A stretch of 64,000 bases of DNA from Acidimicrobiia bacterium (GCA_020832495.1 JAFIEP010000138.1:1-64000); one strand, 5' to 3'. Counted from the first letter of the stretch, positions 35,240-45,793 are shown. Program-made: numbers and translations. The notes: generated from the sequence alone by a model not told the origin.

Positions 35240-35637
35240 GTTCCGCCCCGATGCCGGCCGGCGACCCCGCAGCCCTGCTCGACGTCATCGAGCTGCGCGG
35301 GTTGCGGGTGCTGGCCACCGTCGGGGTGCTGCCCGAGGAGCAGGTCCGGGCGCAGCCGGTCGAGATCGACCTCGATGTGCACACCGACCTCACCGCTGCG
35401 GGTCGTTCCGACGACCTCGACGACACGGTGGACTACGGCGCCTTGGCCGACGAGGTGGTGCGCGTGGCCACCAGCGGGCACGTCGCCCTGCTCGAACACC
35501 TGGCCACCACCGTCGCTGACACGGTGTTGGCCGACCAGCGGGTCGTGGCCGTGACCGTGGCGGCCCGCAAGCTCCGCCCCCCGGTGCCGCACGACCTGGC
35601 TTCGAGTGGTGTGCGCCTCACCCGGAGGCAACCATGA
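35236..35637 (+). CDS. folB: Dihydroneopterin aldolase (right-arm copy)
   Basis: Mirror copy of 32734-33135: GTG start in a GTGA overlap, IELRGLRVLATVGVLPEEQ and LLEHLA motifs, 133 residues. Confidence 0.92.
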   Translation: MSSAPMPAGDPAALLDVIELRGLRVLATVGVLPEEQVRAQPVEIDLDVHTDLTAAGRSDDLDDTVDYGALADEVVRVATSGHVALLEHLATTVADTVLADQRVVAVTVAARKLRPPVPHDLASSGVRLTRRQP

Positions 35638-36113
35638 CGCGCGCCTATCTCGGGTTGGGGTCCAACCTCGGCGACCGCCGAGGGCACCTTCTCGACGCCG
35701 TGCGGTCACTCGTGTCGGTGAGTGCCGTGTCGAACGTGTACGAGACCGAGCCGATGGGCGGGCCCAGCGGGCAGGACGCCTACCTCAACGTGGTCGTCCA
35801 GTTGGAGACCGAGCTGACCCCGCGGGCGCTCCTCGGGGTGTGTCATCGGCTGGAGACGGCCGCCGGTCGCGTCCGGAGCGAACGGTGGGGTCCGCGCACA
35901 CTCGACGTCGACATCCTGTGGATGGAGGGCGTCTCCATCGTCGAGCCCGACCTGCAGATCCCACACCCTCGGTTGTGGGAGCGTCGGTTCGTGCTCGCCC
36001 CGCTGGCCGACGTGGCACCCGAACTGGTCTCCGACGAAGCCCTCGAGGCCGCCGAGGGGCGGGTCAGCGACATCGGTCCACTCGGTATCGACCGGAACCC
36101 GACGCCTGGCTGA
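35634..36113 (+). CDS. folK: Hydroxymethyldihydropteridine pyrophosphokinase (right-arm copy)
   Basis: Mirror copy of 32258-32737: LGLGSNLGDR and RWGPRTLDVDILW signatures, 159 residues, ATG overlapping the folB stop. Confidence 0.94.
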   Translation: MTRAYLGLGSNLGDRRGHLLDAVRSLVSVSAVSNVYETEPMGGPSGQDAYLNVVVQLETELTPRALLGVCHRLETAAGRVRSERWGPRTLDVDILWMEGVSIVEPDLQIPHPRLWERRFVLAPLADVAPELVSDEALEAAEGRVSDIGPLGIDRNPTPG

Positions 36114-36164
36114 TCGCCGGCGCGTCCCGCAGCCGACCCGCCACCACAGGTGCGACACTTGGGC

Positions 36165-36932
36165 ATGGCCGACCGTTCTTCCCCCGTGCCCGACCCCGGT
36201 CGGTTCCGCCTGGTCGGTCCTGGGAGAGCAGGTGGAGCGATGACCATGGCACTGGCGGACGCCGGGTGGTCGTCGGCTCCGGCGTTCGGCCGTGGCGACG
36301 ACGTCGGTGCTGCCGCGGAAGGGGTGGACGTGGTGGTGATCGCCACACCCGACGCGGCGATCGCCGAGGTGGCCGCCGCAGTCCGACCTGTTGACTCGAC
36401 GGTCGTCGTCCACCTGTCGGGTTCGCTCGGGTTGGACGTGCTCGCGCCACACCAGCGTCGCGGGTCGCTCCACCCGCTGCTGCCGCTGCCGTCCCCCGAG
36501 GTCGGGGCGCGACGCCTGAGGGGGGCAGTGTTCGCTGTCGCCGGTGACCCGATGGCGGCGCGGTTGGCCCGATCGCTGGAGGGTCGGGTGGTGGAGATCG
36601 ACGACGACGCTCGGGCCGCCTACCACGCAGCGGCGTGCATCGCCTCGAACCACCTTGTGGTGCTGCTGGCGCAGGTGGAGCGGGTGGCCGCCACCGCCGG
36701 GGTCCCCCTCGATGCCTACCTCGACCTCGTGCGCGCCACCGTCGAGAACGTGGCCGAACTGGGCCCGGAGGCGGCATTGACCGGACCCGCAGCGCGCGGC
36801 GACCTGGCCACCCTGGAGCGGCACCGCGCCGCCCTGGACCCCGCCGAGCGGCCGATGTACGACCTCCTGGCGGGCGGCGCCGCCGACCTGGCGGGCCGGC
36901 GCGAGGGCCCGTCCGCCGGGGAGACGACGTGA
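36165..36932 (+). CDS. DUF2520 Rossmann-like protein (right-arm copy)
   Basis: Mirror copy of 31439-32206: N-terminal VGPGRAGGAM dinucleotide fold and C-terminal DUF2520 helical domain, 255 residues, GTGA overlap with the antiporter gene. Confidence 0.85.
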   Translation: MADRSSPVPDPGRFRLVGPGRAGGAMTMALADAGWSSAPAFGRGDDVGAAAEGVDVVVIATPDAAIAEVAAAVRPVDSTVVVHLSGSLGLDVLAPHQRRGSLHPLLPLPSPEVGARRLRGAVFAVAGDPMAARLARSLEGRVVEIDDDARAAYHAAACIASNHLVVLLAQVERVAATAGVPLDAYLDLVRATVENVAELGPEAALTGPAARGDLATLERHRAALDPAERPMYDLLAGGAADLAGRREGPSAGETT

Positions 36933-38416
36933 GCGGCTTCGAGCTCTCGCTGGCCGCCGGTGCGGCGCTCTTGCTGCTGGGGGTGGCTGCCGCCAAGGGC
37001 GCCCACCGCTTCGGGGTGCCGGCGCTGCTCATCTTCGTGGGCATCGGCATGCTGGCCGGCAGCGACGGGTTGGGTGGCATCGAGTTCACCGACATGGAAC
37101 TGGCCCGCTCCATCGGCGTGGTGGCGCTGGCCTACATCCTGTTCTCCGGTGGCCTCGACACCCGATGGTCCACCGTCCGCCCGGTGCTGGCGCCCGGCGT
37201 CGTCCTGGCCACCGTCGGGGTGGCGGTCACCGCTGGCATCGTGGGCGTGGTGGCCGCCTGGGCGCTGGACGTGCCCTTGGCCACCGGGCTGCTACTCGGG
37301 GCCATCGTGGCCTCCACTGACGCCGCTGCGGTGTTCTCCGTGCTGCGCACCCGCTCGGTGGGACTGCGCTCGCCCATTCGGCCGCTGCTCGAGTTGGAGT
37401 CGGGCAGTAACGACCCCATGGCGGTGTTCCTGACCATCGGGCTGTTGGCCCTCGTCGTGGGTGACATCGACGGTCCCGCCGAGCTGTTGCCGCTGTTCTT
37501 CCTGCAGATGGGTCTCGGCGCCGTCGGTGGGGTGCTGTGGGCCAAGGTCGGTCTCCTGCTCATCAACAAGCTGCGCCTCGAGGACGAGGGGCTCTACCCC
37601 GTCATGACCCTGGCGTTGGTGGCGCTCACCTACGGGTCGGTGTCCTATCTCGGGGGCAGCGGCTTCCTGGCGGTGTACGTGGCCGGCATCGTGATGGCCA
37701 ACAGCCACTTCGTGCACGAACGGTCACTGATCCGTTTCCACGACGCGCTGGCCTGGCTCATGCAGATCGTGATGTTCGGTGTGCTGGGCCTGCTGGCCTT
37801 CCCGTCGCAGTTCCCCGACGTGGCCCTGCGGGCGCTCATCGTTGCGGTGGCGTTGGTGGTGGTGGCCCGACCGGTGGCCGTGGTGCTGTCGCTGCTCCCG
37901 TTCCGGCTGGGCTGGCGGGCCAACGCCATGGTGTCGTGGGTGGGCCTCCGCGGGGCGGTGCCCATCATCCTGGCCAGCTTCCCCTTGGTGGAGGGGATCC
38001 CCGAGGCGGCCACCATCTTCAACGTCGTGTTCTTCGTGGTCCTGGTGTCGGTGGCCGTGCAGGGCACCACCATTCCCGCGGCGGCGAAGCTGTTCGGTGT
38101 GGCCACCCCGGTGGAGCGGAAACCGTCCTACCCGATCGAAGCCACTGCCGCCCCCGAAGCCGACACCGACCTGCGCGAGCTGGTGGTGCCCGAGGGCTCG
38201 GCCGTCACCGGTCGCCGGGTGTTCGAACTGGGACTCCCGCCGGGCGCGCTGATCGTGCTCGTCAACCGCGAGGGCGTGCTGGTGGTGCCTCGCGGCGCCA
38301 CCGACCTCCTCCCCGGCGACCGCCTGATGGTCCTGGCCGACGACGACGGCTTCCGCCAGATGGCTGCGCTCCTCGAACCGTCGACGACCGACCCCGCCGA
38401 CGAGAAAGGGCCATGA
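36929..38416 (+). CDS. CPA1-family cation/proton antiporter with TrkA-C domain (right-arm copy)
   Basis: Mirror copy of 29955-31442: GTG start after GGGGAG, ESGSNDPMAVFL ion-binding motif, C-terminal TrkA-C domain, 495 residues, ATGA overlap with panC. Confidence 0.85.
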   Translation: MSGFELSLAAGAALLLLGVAAAKGAHRFGVPALLIFVGIGMLAGSDGLGGIEFTDMELARSIGVVALAYILFSGGLDTRWSTVRPVLAPGVVLATVGVAVTAGIVGVVAAWALDVPLATGLLLGAIVASTDAAAVFSVLRTRSVGLRSPIRPLLELESGSNDPMAVFLTIGLLALVVGDIDGPAELLPLFFLQMGLGAVGGVLWAKVGLLLINKLRLEDEGLYPVMTLALVALTYGSVSYLGGSGFLAVYVAGIVMANSHFVHERSLIRFHDALAWLMQIVMFGVLGLLAFPSQFPDVALRALIVAVALVVVARPVAVVLSLLPFRLGWRANAMVSWVGLRGAVPIILASFPLVEGIPEAATIFNVVFFVVLVSVAVQGTTIPAAAKLFGVATPVERKPSYPIEATAAPEADTDLRELVVPEGSAVTGRRVFELGLPPGALIVLVNREGVLVVPRGATDLLPGDRLMVLADDDGFRQMAALLEPSTTDPADEKGP

Positions 38417-39273
38417 TGCAGGTGATCCAGACGATCAGCGAGCTGCGAGGTGTGCTCGACGCCACCCGCGCCCGAGGTGGCACCGTCGGGCTGGTGCCCA
38501 CCATGGGGTATCTCCACGACGGGCACCTGTCGCTGGTCGGCCGGGCTGTCGAGGAGTGCGACGTGGTGACGGCCACCATCTTCGTGAACCCGCTGCAGTT
38601 CGCGGCCGGCGAGGACCTCGACGCCTACCCGCGGGATCTCGAGCGGGACCGGGCTCTGGCCGAACGTGCCGGCTGCGATGTGCTGTTCACCCCGTCGCAG
38701 ACAGAGATGTACCCCGAGCCGATGCGCACCGAGGTGACGGTTGCCTCCCTGTCGGCGCACATGGAGGGCGCGGCGCGTCCGACCCACTTCGCCGGGGTGG
38801 CCACCGTGGTGGCCAAGTTGTTCGCCATCGCCGGACCGTGCCGGGCCTACTTCGGCGAGAAGGACTTCCAACAACTCGCCGTGGTGCGTCGCATGGCTTC
38901 GGACCTGTCGTTCCCCGTGGCCGTGGTGGGTTGCCCGACCGTGCGAGAGGCCGATGGGCTGGCCATGTCGAGCCGCAACGTCTACCTGACCGACGACGAG
39001 CGCGCTGTCGCCCCGGTCCTGCACCGAGCACTGACCGCCGCTGCGGCCGCCGTCGAGGCAGGGGAGCGGAGCGGTGCCGCCGTGCGGGCCCAGATGACCG
39101 CGACCGTCGCCGCCGAGCAACGGGCCGACCTGGACTACGCCGAGGTGGTCGACGCTGCCACCCTTGAACCACTCGACGAGCTCCGTCCCGGTGCCACCGT
39201 CAGGTTGCTGGTCGCCGCACGGCTGGGCCGACCCCGGTTGCTGGACAACGTCGGGGTCACCGTCCCCGAGTAG
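38413..39273 (+). CDS. panC: Pantothenate synthetase (right-arm copy)
   Basis: Mirror copy of 29098-29958: PTMGYLHDGH, FGEKDFQQ and SSRN motifs intact, 286 residues, ends in TAG. Confidence 0.95.
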   Translation: MMQVIQTISELRGVLDATRARGGTVGLVPTMGYLHDGHLSLVGRAVEECDVVTATIFVNPLQFAAGEDLDAYPRDLERDRALAERAGCDVLFTPSQTEMYPEPMRTEVTVASLSAHMEGAARPTHFAGVATVVAKLFAIAGPCRAYFGEKDFQQLAVVRRMASDLSFPVAVVGCPTVREADGLAMSSRNVYLTDDERAVAPVLHRALTAAAAAVEAGERSGAAVRAQMTATVAAEQRADLDYAEVVDAATLEPLDELRPGATVRLLVAARLGRPRLLDNVGVTVPE

Positions 39274-39329
39274 CTGCGGGGCACCCACTGCCCGGTGAGC
39301 TGCGGGGCGGTCGACTGATGTGCACCACG

Positions 39330-39360
39330 TTGCTGCACAGGGCCAGGTGGCTGCTAGCGT
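39330..39360 (+). promoter_or_regulatory. Possible panD promoter (right-arm copy)
   Basis: Mirror of 29011-29041: TTGCTG (39330-39335), 19-base spacer, TGC-TAGCGT (hexamer 39355-39360). Confidence 0.35.
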
Positions 39361-39412
39361 GATGCCATCAGCAGCAAGGTGACCCGAGGGCACCAAGCAC
39401 AGGAGGGCAGCC

Positions 39413-39883
39413 ATGCGCCGCCGAATGATGAAGTCGAAGATCCACCGTGCCGTGGTGAGCGACGCCGACCTGCACTACGTGGGCTCGATCACCGTCGACC
39501 CCGACCTCATGGAACTGGCCGACCTGGCCGAGTGGGAACAGGTGGCCGTCGTCGACATCGACAACGGCGCCCGGCTCGAGACCTACGTCATCGAGGGCCG
39601 GCGCGGCTCGGGCGACATGTGCCTCAACGGTGCTGCGGCGCGCCTGGTGCAGAAGGGCGACCGCATCATCGTCATCTCCTACGCCGACTACGACGCCGAG
39701 GAACTCGAGGACTATTCGCCGCGCATCGTGCACGTCGACACCGCCAACCGGCCCGTCGACGAGGAGACGGCCGCCGCCATCGCTGCGGCCTCGACCCCCG
39801 GTCCGATCCGCTACGTCGAGATCCAGGCGCAGGTCGACCGCGAGATGGCCACGCTCGATGCCGAGCTCGACGGCCTGCACTGA
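39413..39883 (+). CDS. panD: Aspartate 1-decarboxylase (right-arm copy)
   Basis: Mirror copy of 28488-28958: self-cleavage pair Gly24-Ser25 in [15 protein letters not shown] ribosome-binding site, 156 residues. Confidence 0.95.
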   Translation: MRRRMMKSKIHRAVVSDADLHYVGSITVDPDLMELADLAEWEQVAVVDIDNGARLETYVIEGRRGSGDMCLNGAAARLVQKGDRIIVISYADYDAEELEDYSPRIVHVDTANRPVDEETAAAIAAASTPGPIRYVEIQAQVDREMATLDAELDGLH

Positions 39884-40037
39884 CCACCACCGCACCGTGC
39901 TCGGTGCCAGGTGCTCGTCCTGGTGACCCAGCGACCGGCGGACCACGGGATGGTGCGGGACGACGCGCCGACACGGGCGGGCGCCCCCGGACACGACCCG
40001 ACTGCCGCCGGAGACCCTGAGCGGCCTGGACGACGTC

Positions 40038-41834
40038 GTGGGTGACGATCCGCTCGACCTGTTGGTGCTGGGGAGCGGTGTTGCCGGACTGACCGCTGCG
40101 GTGCAGGCCACCGAGCGCTACGGCATGTCGGTGGGGGTGCTCACCAAGGGAGCGCTCCAGCAGAGCACCACCCGCTGGGCGCAGGGCGGCGTGGCTGCCG
40201 TACTCGGCGAGGATCCCGATTCCACCGACCTGCACCTGGCCGACACCTTGGCGGCCGGGGCGGGCCTGTGCGACGCCGAGGCCGCCCGGGTCCTGGTGGA
40301 CGAGGGTCCCGACCGAGTGCACGCGCTGGTGGCGCTGGGCGCCTCGTTCGACCGCGACGCGGAGGGTCGCCTGGAGTTGGCTCGCGAAGGCGGCCACTCG
40401 CGTGCCCGCATCGTGCACGCCGGCGGGGCTGCGACTGGCATCGAGATCGAACGGGCCCTGGCCGACGCCGTGCTGGCCACCGCCGTGGCCGTGCACGAGC
40501 ACGCTTTCGCTGTCGACCTCGTGGTGACCGACGGGCGCTGCCGGGGCGTGTTGGCCGTGGACCGGCACGGCCGCTGGCGACAGGTCACGGCCCGTCACGT
40601 ATTGCTGGCCACCGGCGGTGCCGGGCAACTGTTCGCCGTGACCACCAACCCGGTCGAGGCAACCGGCGACGGTATCGCCATGGCGCTGCGGGCCGGTGCC
40701 GCCTGCGCGGATGTCGAGTTCGTGCAGTTCCATCCAACGGCGTTGCACCACCCCCGCATGCCTCGCCCGCTGCTGTCGGAGGCGTTGCGCGGGCACGGCG
40801 CGTTGCTGCGCGACCGCGATGGCGACCGCTTCGTGGACGAGTTGCTGCCCCGCGACGCCGTGTCGCGGGCCATGACGGCCCGCATGGCCGACCAGGGGGT
40901 CGACCACCTGTGGCTGGATGCCACCGGGTTGGAGCGCTTCGGTGAACGGTTCCCCACCATCGCCGCGGCGCTCGGCGACGTGGGGCTCGACCCCGCCGCT
41001 GACTGGCTGCCCATCGCCCCGGCGGCCCACTACCTCTGCGGTGGTGTGGTCACCGATCTGCGGGGCGCCACCTCGGTCGACGGGCTGTGGGCCGCCGGTG
41101 AGGTGGCGTGCTCGGGAGTGCACGGTGCCAACCGCCTGGCCTCCAACTCGCTGCTCGAGGGCATGGTGTTCGCCCACCGGGTCATCGAGGCCATCGACAG
41201 TGGAGCCGACGGGTGTGAACCGACGGGGGCGATGCGGACGGTGGTGGCTACCGGTCCGCGCGGTGGGGCCGAGCCCGGCGGCCCGGCGGCGTCTGGTGAA
41301 CCGGGCACCATCGGTGGCCGGCGGGTCGCCGGCTGGCACCCGGTTCGTCCCCCGATCGGCGTCGACTCGATCGACGGCTCGCCGTCGAGGGAGCGTGTCG
41401 GGCGCTCGTCGGAGGGAGCATCCGAACCACCGCTCGACGACGGCGCGGTTGCAGCGCTGCGTGACCGTCTGCAACGGGCCATGACCCTCCACGCCGGGGT
41501 CCTGCGCAGCGCCACGTCGTTGGCCGACGCCTCGGGGGACATCACCGAGGTGGTTCGTGCACTGGGGGCGGTCGGGCCTGCGGGAACCGGTGCTGCCGCT
41601 GCGGGGATCGGGGTCACCGACGCCGGCGGCGTGGGCCCCGCCGTGGAGGACGCCGCCGGTGCGGTGCCGTCGCCGGCGGCGCTCGAGGTGGCCAACCTGG
41701 CGGAGCTGGCCACGGCCACCCTGGCTGCCGCGGCGATGCGGACCGAGAGCCGCGGGGCCCACACACGCCGTGATCACCCCGACACGGCCGACGCTTTCCG
41801 GCTGCGGTTGGTGATCGGGCCCGACGACCGCTGA
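40038..41834 (+). CDS. nadB: L-aspartate oxidase (right-arm copy)
   Basis: Mirror copy of 26537-28333: FAD motif GSGVAGL, QFHPTALHHPR, GANRLASNSLLEG, and the low-complexity insertion before the C-terminal domain; 598 residues, GTG start. Confidence 0.93.
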   Translation: MGDDPLDLLVLGSGVAGLTAAVQATERYGMSVGVLTKGALQQSTTRWAQGGVAAVLGEDPDSTDLHLADTLAAGAGLCDAEAARVLVDEGPDRVHALVALGASFDRDAEGRLELAREGGHSRARIVHAGGAATGIEIERALADAVLATAVAVHEHAFAVDLVVTDGRCRGVLAVDRHGRWRQVTARHVLLATGGAGQLFAVTTNPVEATGDGIAMALRAGAACADVEFVQFHPTALHHPRMPRPLLSEALRGHGALLRDRDGDRFVDELLPRDAVSRAMTARMADQGVDHLWLDATGLERFGERFPTIAAALGDVGLDPAADWLPIAPAAHYLCGGVVTDLRGATSVDGLWAAGEVACSGVHGANRLASNSLLEGMVFAHRVIEAIDSGADGCEPTGAMRTVVATGPRGGAEPGGPAASGEPGTIGGRRVAGWHPVRPPIGVDSIDGSPSRERVGRSSEGASEPPLDDGAVAALRDRLQRAMTLHAGVLRSATSLADASGDITEVVRALGAVGPAGTGAAAAGIGVTDAGGVGPAVEDAAGAVPSPAALEVANLAELATATLAAAAMRTESRGAHTRRDHPDTADAFRLRLVIGPDDR

Positions 41835-41877
41835 GCCGGGGTTCGACCCTGCACCGCCGGTGGGGCAGGCTGTGGCC

Positions 41878-42756
41878 ATGGGAGGAGCGTTCGAGTGTCC
41901 CCGGCCGTTGGTCCGCGACGTGGTGCGTCGCGCCCTCGAGGAGGATCTTGCGCCGCTCGGCGACCTGACCGCTGCGTTGTTGCCCGACGACGCCACGTGC
42001 CAGGCCCGCTTCGTGGCCCGCAGCGCCGGCGTCGTCGCCGGGACGGTGTGCGTCGAGGAGACCTTCGCTCAGCTCGACCGCGCCGTCGGGCTCCGCTGGG
42101 AACTCGCCGACGGTGACCACGTGGCGCCCGGGTCGGTGATCGGCACGGTCGAGGGGCCGATGGCACCGGTGCTGACCGGCGAGCGGACAGCGCTCAACCT
42201 GCTGGGTCACCTGTCGGGGGTGGCCACCACCACCGCCCGCTAGGTGGCGGGGGTGGCCGACGCCGTCGGTCCCGATCGTCGGGCGCCGCTGGTGTGGGAT
42301 ACCCGCAAGACCACGCCGGGTCTGCGCGGGTTGGAGAAGGCGGCGGTGCGGGCCGGGGGCGGCGCCAACCACCGGGGCAACCTGTCGGACTGGGTGATGC
42401 TGAAGGACAACCACCTGGCGCTGGTGGACGTGGCCGATGCGGTCCGCCGTGCCCGCCAGCTCTGGCCGGGGCGAACCGTGCACGTCGAGTGCGACGAGTT
42501 GTCCCAGGTGGCCGCCGCGGTGGAGGCCGGTGCCGACGCCATCCTGCTCGACAACATGGCGGTCGACGACGTGCTCGAGGCGGTGGCCATGGCCCGGGGC
42601 ATGGCCGGCCGCCCGCCGCTGCTCGAGGTCTCGGGGGGGATCACGCTCGAGACGATCGGGCGCTACGCGCCCACCGGGGTCGACTGCATCTCGGTCGGGT
42701 CGATCACCAACTCCGCAGCGGTGCTCGACATCGGCCTCGACATCGACGCGCAGTAG
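41878..42756 (+). pseudogene. nadC: Quinolinate phosphoribosyltransferase gene with in-frame amber codon (right-arm copy)
   Basis: Mirror copy of 25615-26493. The TAG is at 42241-42243, between HLSGVATTTAR and VAGVADAV, where homologues have Trp. Motifs on both sides of the stop (ERTALNLLGHL, DTRKTTPGLR, LKDNH) are intact and in one frame. Being a mirror copy, it is not independent evidence for the stop. Confidence 0.85.
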
Positions 42757-42880
42757 GGGGCACTGGCGTATCCCGTCGCCGCCGGGCGGCACATCCGCGC
42801 CGTTTTTCGCCTCGCCTCCCGGCGTGGAACAGTGGTGCGGTCCGGAGCAGGCGCCCGGAACACCGACACGCGGAGGCACC

Positions 42881-43681
42881 GTGCTGCTCGCCATCGATGC
42901 TGGCAACACCCAGACCGTCATCGGGCTCTACGAGCTCCCCGACGACGACCCCGGCGACACCGTTCGTCGCTGCGAGGACGGGCTGCTCGACCACTGGCGG
43001 GTGGCCACCGAACACGACCGCACCTCCGACGAGTTGGCCGTGCTGCTGCAGGGACTGCTGGCCTTCCGCGGTCACACGCTCGACGACGTGGACGGCGTGG
43101 CGGTCTCATCCGGCGTGCCGCGCATCACCTCGTCGTTGCGGGACCTCGCCGAGCGCCACCTCGACTTCGATCCGGTGGTCATCGAACCCGGCGTGCGCAC
43201 CGGCATCTCCATCCTCTACGAGAACCCGAAGGAGGTGGGTGCCGACCGGATCGCCAACGCCGTGGGCGCGTACCACCTCTACGGTGGCCCCACCATCGTG
43301 GTCGACTTCGGGACGGCCACCACCTGCGATGCCGTGTCCACCGACGGCGAGTACCTCGGCGGTGCGATCGCCCCCGGGGTGGAGATCTCCATGGACGCCC
43401 TGGTGGGTCGGGCGGCGGCGTTGCGGGCCGTGGAGTTGCGCGAGCCCCGCTCGGTGCTCGGCCGCAGCACGGTGGAGTCCATCCAGGCCGGTGCCCTCTA
43501 CGGCTATGCCGCCCAGGTGGACGGCCTGTGCGCCCGGATCATCGACGAGATCGGCCCGTCGACGGTGCTCTCCACCGGTGGTCTGGCCGACCTGATCAGC
43601 CCGCTGTCGGAGCGCATCCAACACGTCGAACCCTGGCTGACCCTGCACGGCCTCCGTCTGGTCTACGAGAAGAACGCCTGA
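42881..43681 (+). CDS. coaX: Type III pantothenate kinase (right-arm copy)
   Basis: Mirror copy of 24690-25490: DAGNTQT, GADR, DFGTATT and GGAIAPG motifs, 266 residues, GTG start with GGAGG upstream. Confidence 0.95.
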   Translation: MLLAIDAGNTQTVIGLYELPDDDPGDTVRRCEDGLLDHWRVATEHDRTSDELAVLLQGLLAFRGHTLDDVDGVAVSSGVPRITSSLRDLAERHLDFDPVVIEPGVRTGISILYENPKEVGADRIANAVGAYHLYGGPTIVVDFGTATTCDAVSTDGEYLGGAIAPGVEISMDALVGRAAALRAVELREPRSVLGRSTVESIQAGALYGYAAQVDGLCARIIDEIGPSTVLSTGGLADLISPLSERIQHVEPWLTLHGLRLVYEKNA

Positions 43682-43754
43682 GCCCGACCGAGCGGGTCGA
43701 TTGCTGACGGCTGGTGGTCGGGACTTCCGGTGGGCGCACCACGTCGGCAGGCCA

Positions 43755-43782
43755 TTGGTGCGCCCCATTGCAATGGTAATCT
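43755..43782 (+). promoter_or_regulatory. vapBC promoter and palindromic operator (right-arm copy)
   Basis: Mirror of 24589-24616: TTGGTG (43755-43760), palindrome CCATTGCAATGG (43765-43776), -10 TAATCT (43777-43782), then ATG after 6 bases. Confidence 0.65.
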
Positions 43783-43788
43783 CGTGGC

Positions 43789-44022
43789 ATGCGAGCAACC
43801 ATTGATCAGGCAGGACGTCTGGTCATCCCGAAGGCGCTGCGCGATCAGTTGGGACTTCGTCCGGGCGAGGTCGAGCTCGTCCCCGACGGGGCAGCGTTGC
43901 GTCTGGAACCGGTGACGAGCGACGAGCTCGCGGAGGTCGCTGGACGGCTGGTGATCCCGTCGGCCGACCAGGTGGTCACGGCCGATGAGGTGCGAATGCT
44001 CCGCGATGTCGACCAGCGGTAG
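43789..44022 (+). CDS. vapB: VapB-type AbrB-fold antitoxin (right-arm copy)
   Basis: Mirror copy of 24349-24582: AbrB domain with GRLVIPKALRDQLGLRPG, 77 residues, overlaps vapC by 17 bases. Confidence 0.87.
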   Translation: MRATIDQAGRLVIPKALRDQLGLRPGEVELVPDGAALRLEPVTSDELAEVAGRLVIPSADQVVTADEVRMLRDVDQR

Positions 44023-44449
44023 GGAACCCGACCTCCTCGTCGACACGAGCGTGGCGGTGCCACTCACCGTTGCCGACCACGAGTTCCACCAGCCGGTGCT
44101 CCACGCCCTCGACGGCATGGTGCTCGGCCTGGCCGGCCACGCAGTGTTCGAGACCTTCTCCGTCCTGACCCGGCTACCGCCGCCGGCACGCCGGGCGCCC
44201 GCCCTGGTGGCTCGTCTCATCGCCGAGAACTTCCCGGAGTCGCGGTATCTGTCGGACAGGGGCTCGGCGTGGCTGGCAACGCAGCTCGCAGGCGGCGAGA
44301 TCAGCGGAGGAGCCGTGTACGACGCGTTGGTCGGTGCGACAGCCTGCGAGCACGGCCTCGTCCTCGCAACCAACGACCGGCGGGCCATTGACGTGTACCG
44401 CCACCTGGGCGTCACGGTGCAGCTGGTCCCGGGCGGTGGGGGGTCATGA
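44006..44449 (+). CDS. vapC: VapC-type PIN-domain toxin (right-arm copy)
   Basis: Mirror copy of 23922-24365: acidic residues in LLVDTS, FETFS, YDALVG and TNDRR, 147 residues. Confidence 0.85.
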   Translation: MSTSGREPDLLVDTSVAVPLTVADHEFHQPVLHALDGMVLGLAGHAVFETFSVLTRLPPPARRAPALVARLIAENFPESRYLSDRGSAWLATQLAGGEISGGAVYDALVGATACEHGLVLATNDRRAIDVYRHLGVTVQLVPGGGGS

Positions 44450-44919
44450 GTGCGGTCACCAACACAAGTCAAGCGGCTACCAGTTCGTCGGCTCGCGAGC
44501 GCGGGCCGGGGATGCCCGGGATGTCGGGCATTCACACCGGAATGACGAATACGCGCAACACGCCCATCGAGGCGTTGGAGCGGGCGTTCCCGTTGCGGGT
44601 GCTGCGGCAGCGGTTGCGGCGGGGGAGCGGCGGCGCTGGGTCGGCGCCGGGTGGTGAGGGGATTGAGCGGGACCTGCAGGTGCTCGTCGATGCCACCGTG
44701 TCGCTGATCACTGAGCGGCGGGTGAGCCAGCCGTGGGGGTTGGCGGGCGGCGAGCCCGGGGCGGTGGGGGAGAACTGGCTGCTGCCAGGCGGCGAGGAGT
44801 CGAAGGCGGAGCGGCTGCCCGACAAGTGCACGATCCAGCTGAAGGCCGGCGACGTCCTACGAATGCTGACGCCAGGGGGCGGAGGTTGGGGACGCCCTGG
44901 GCCGGACAGTCCCGGATAG
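44446..44919 (+). pseudogene. Hydantoinase B C-terminal remnant (right-arm copy)
   Basis: Mirror copy of 23452-23925: keeps only the last 120 or so residues of a HyuB-type subunit (TNTRNTPIEALERAFP onward), ATGA overlap with vapC. Confidence 0.75.
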
Positions 44920-44925
44920 CGCGTA

Positions 44926-44974
44926 CATAGTACCGGAAATAATGTAGGTATTCACCATTAGCTTCGGTACTATG
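44926..44974 (+). promoter_or_regulatory. abiE operator (right-arm copy)
   Basis: Mirror of 23397-23445: inverted repeat CATAGTACCG (44926-44935) and CGGTACTATG (44965-44974), the second arm covering the TACTAT -10 box at 44968-44973. Confidence 0.75.
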
Positions 44975-44980
44975 TTCACC

Positions 44981-45793
44981 ATGACGATCGAGGATCGGGT
45001 GCTGCGTGAGCTGCACAGGGCGGCGCTCGAGGCCGGACGGGGCGGCATCGGTATCCCGTCAGTTGACCTTGACGCTGTCGCCAGACGAACCGGCGACAGG
45101 GCGGCTGCCGATCAGGCCCTCAAGCGGCTCGTCCAGGCCCAGCGGGTGGTGCGCGTCCGCAGGGACGTGGTCGTGCTGCCCGACCCGACAGGACTGCTCA
45201 GCGTCGAGATGGCTGACCTCATCGACGGCATTGCCCCGCAGCCGTACCTCATCACCGGTGGGGGAGCGTTGGAGCACTTCGATCTCACCGGCCAGCACTT
45301 CTTCGGACTCGCTGTCCTCGTCCCGAGCGAGATCACCAAGCTGCGATTTCGCGGGCAGACGGCGACCTTCTTCAAGACCGACCCGACGAACATCTGGGGA
45401 TGGGAGGCTGAGGCGCGACCGCGTTACGCGTTGCCGGAGCGAGCGCTGGTCGACGCGCTGAACCACCCGCGCTACGGCGTCTCACTCAACCAGGCGGCCG
45501 ACGCGCTCCTCCGCGCTGCGTCCCGAGACCCTGAGTTCCTCGATCGGCTGCTCGCCGCGGTCCAGCGGTACCGGTCGGGCTCTCGGGGCCACAGCTCCCG
45601 GTCATCGGCTCGACGCGTCGGATTCGTGGTCGAGCGACTCTTCGGATCTGGTGCCGCCGTGCCCTACCGTGACCTTGTCGGCTCGAACCGTGCCCCAGTG
45701 CTGCTGAGGCCCGGAGGCTCCTCCTCCGGTCCTGTCGACACCAGCTGGCGGCTCGTGGTCAACGCAGTCCTCGAGCCCGAGACGGTGCCGTGA
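44981..45793 (+). CDS. abiEi: AbiEi-type antitoxin (right-arm copy)
   Basis: Mirror copy of 22578-23390: winged-helix N-terminus and LITGGGALEHFDLTGQ core. An alternative in-frame ATG lies at 44972. Confidence 0.82.
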   Translation: MTIEDRVLRELHRAALEAGRGGIGIPSVDLDAVARRTGDRAAADQALKRLVQAQRVVRVRRDVVVLPDPTGLLSVEMADLIDGIAPQPYLITGGGALEHFDLTGQHFFGLAVLVPSEITKLRFRGQTATFFKTDPTNIWGWEAEARPRYALPERALVDALNHPRYGVSLNQAADALLRAASRDPEFLDRLLAAVQRYRSGSRGHSSRSSARRVGFVVERLFGSGAAVPYRDLVGSNRAPVLLRPGGSSSGPVDTSWRLVVNAVLEPETVP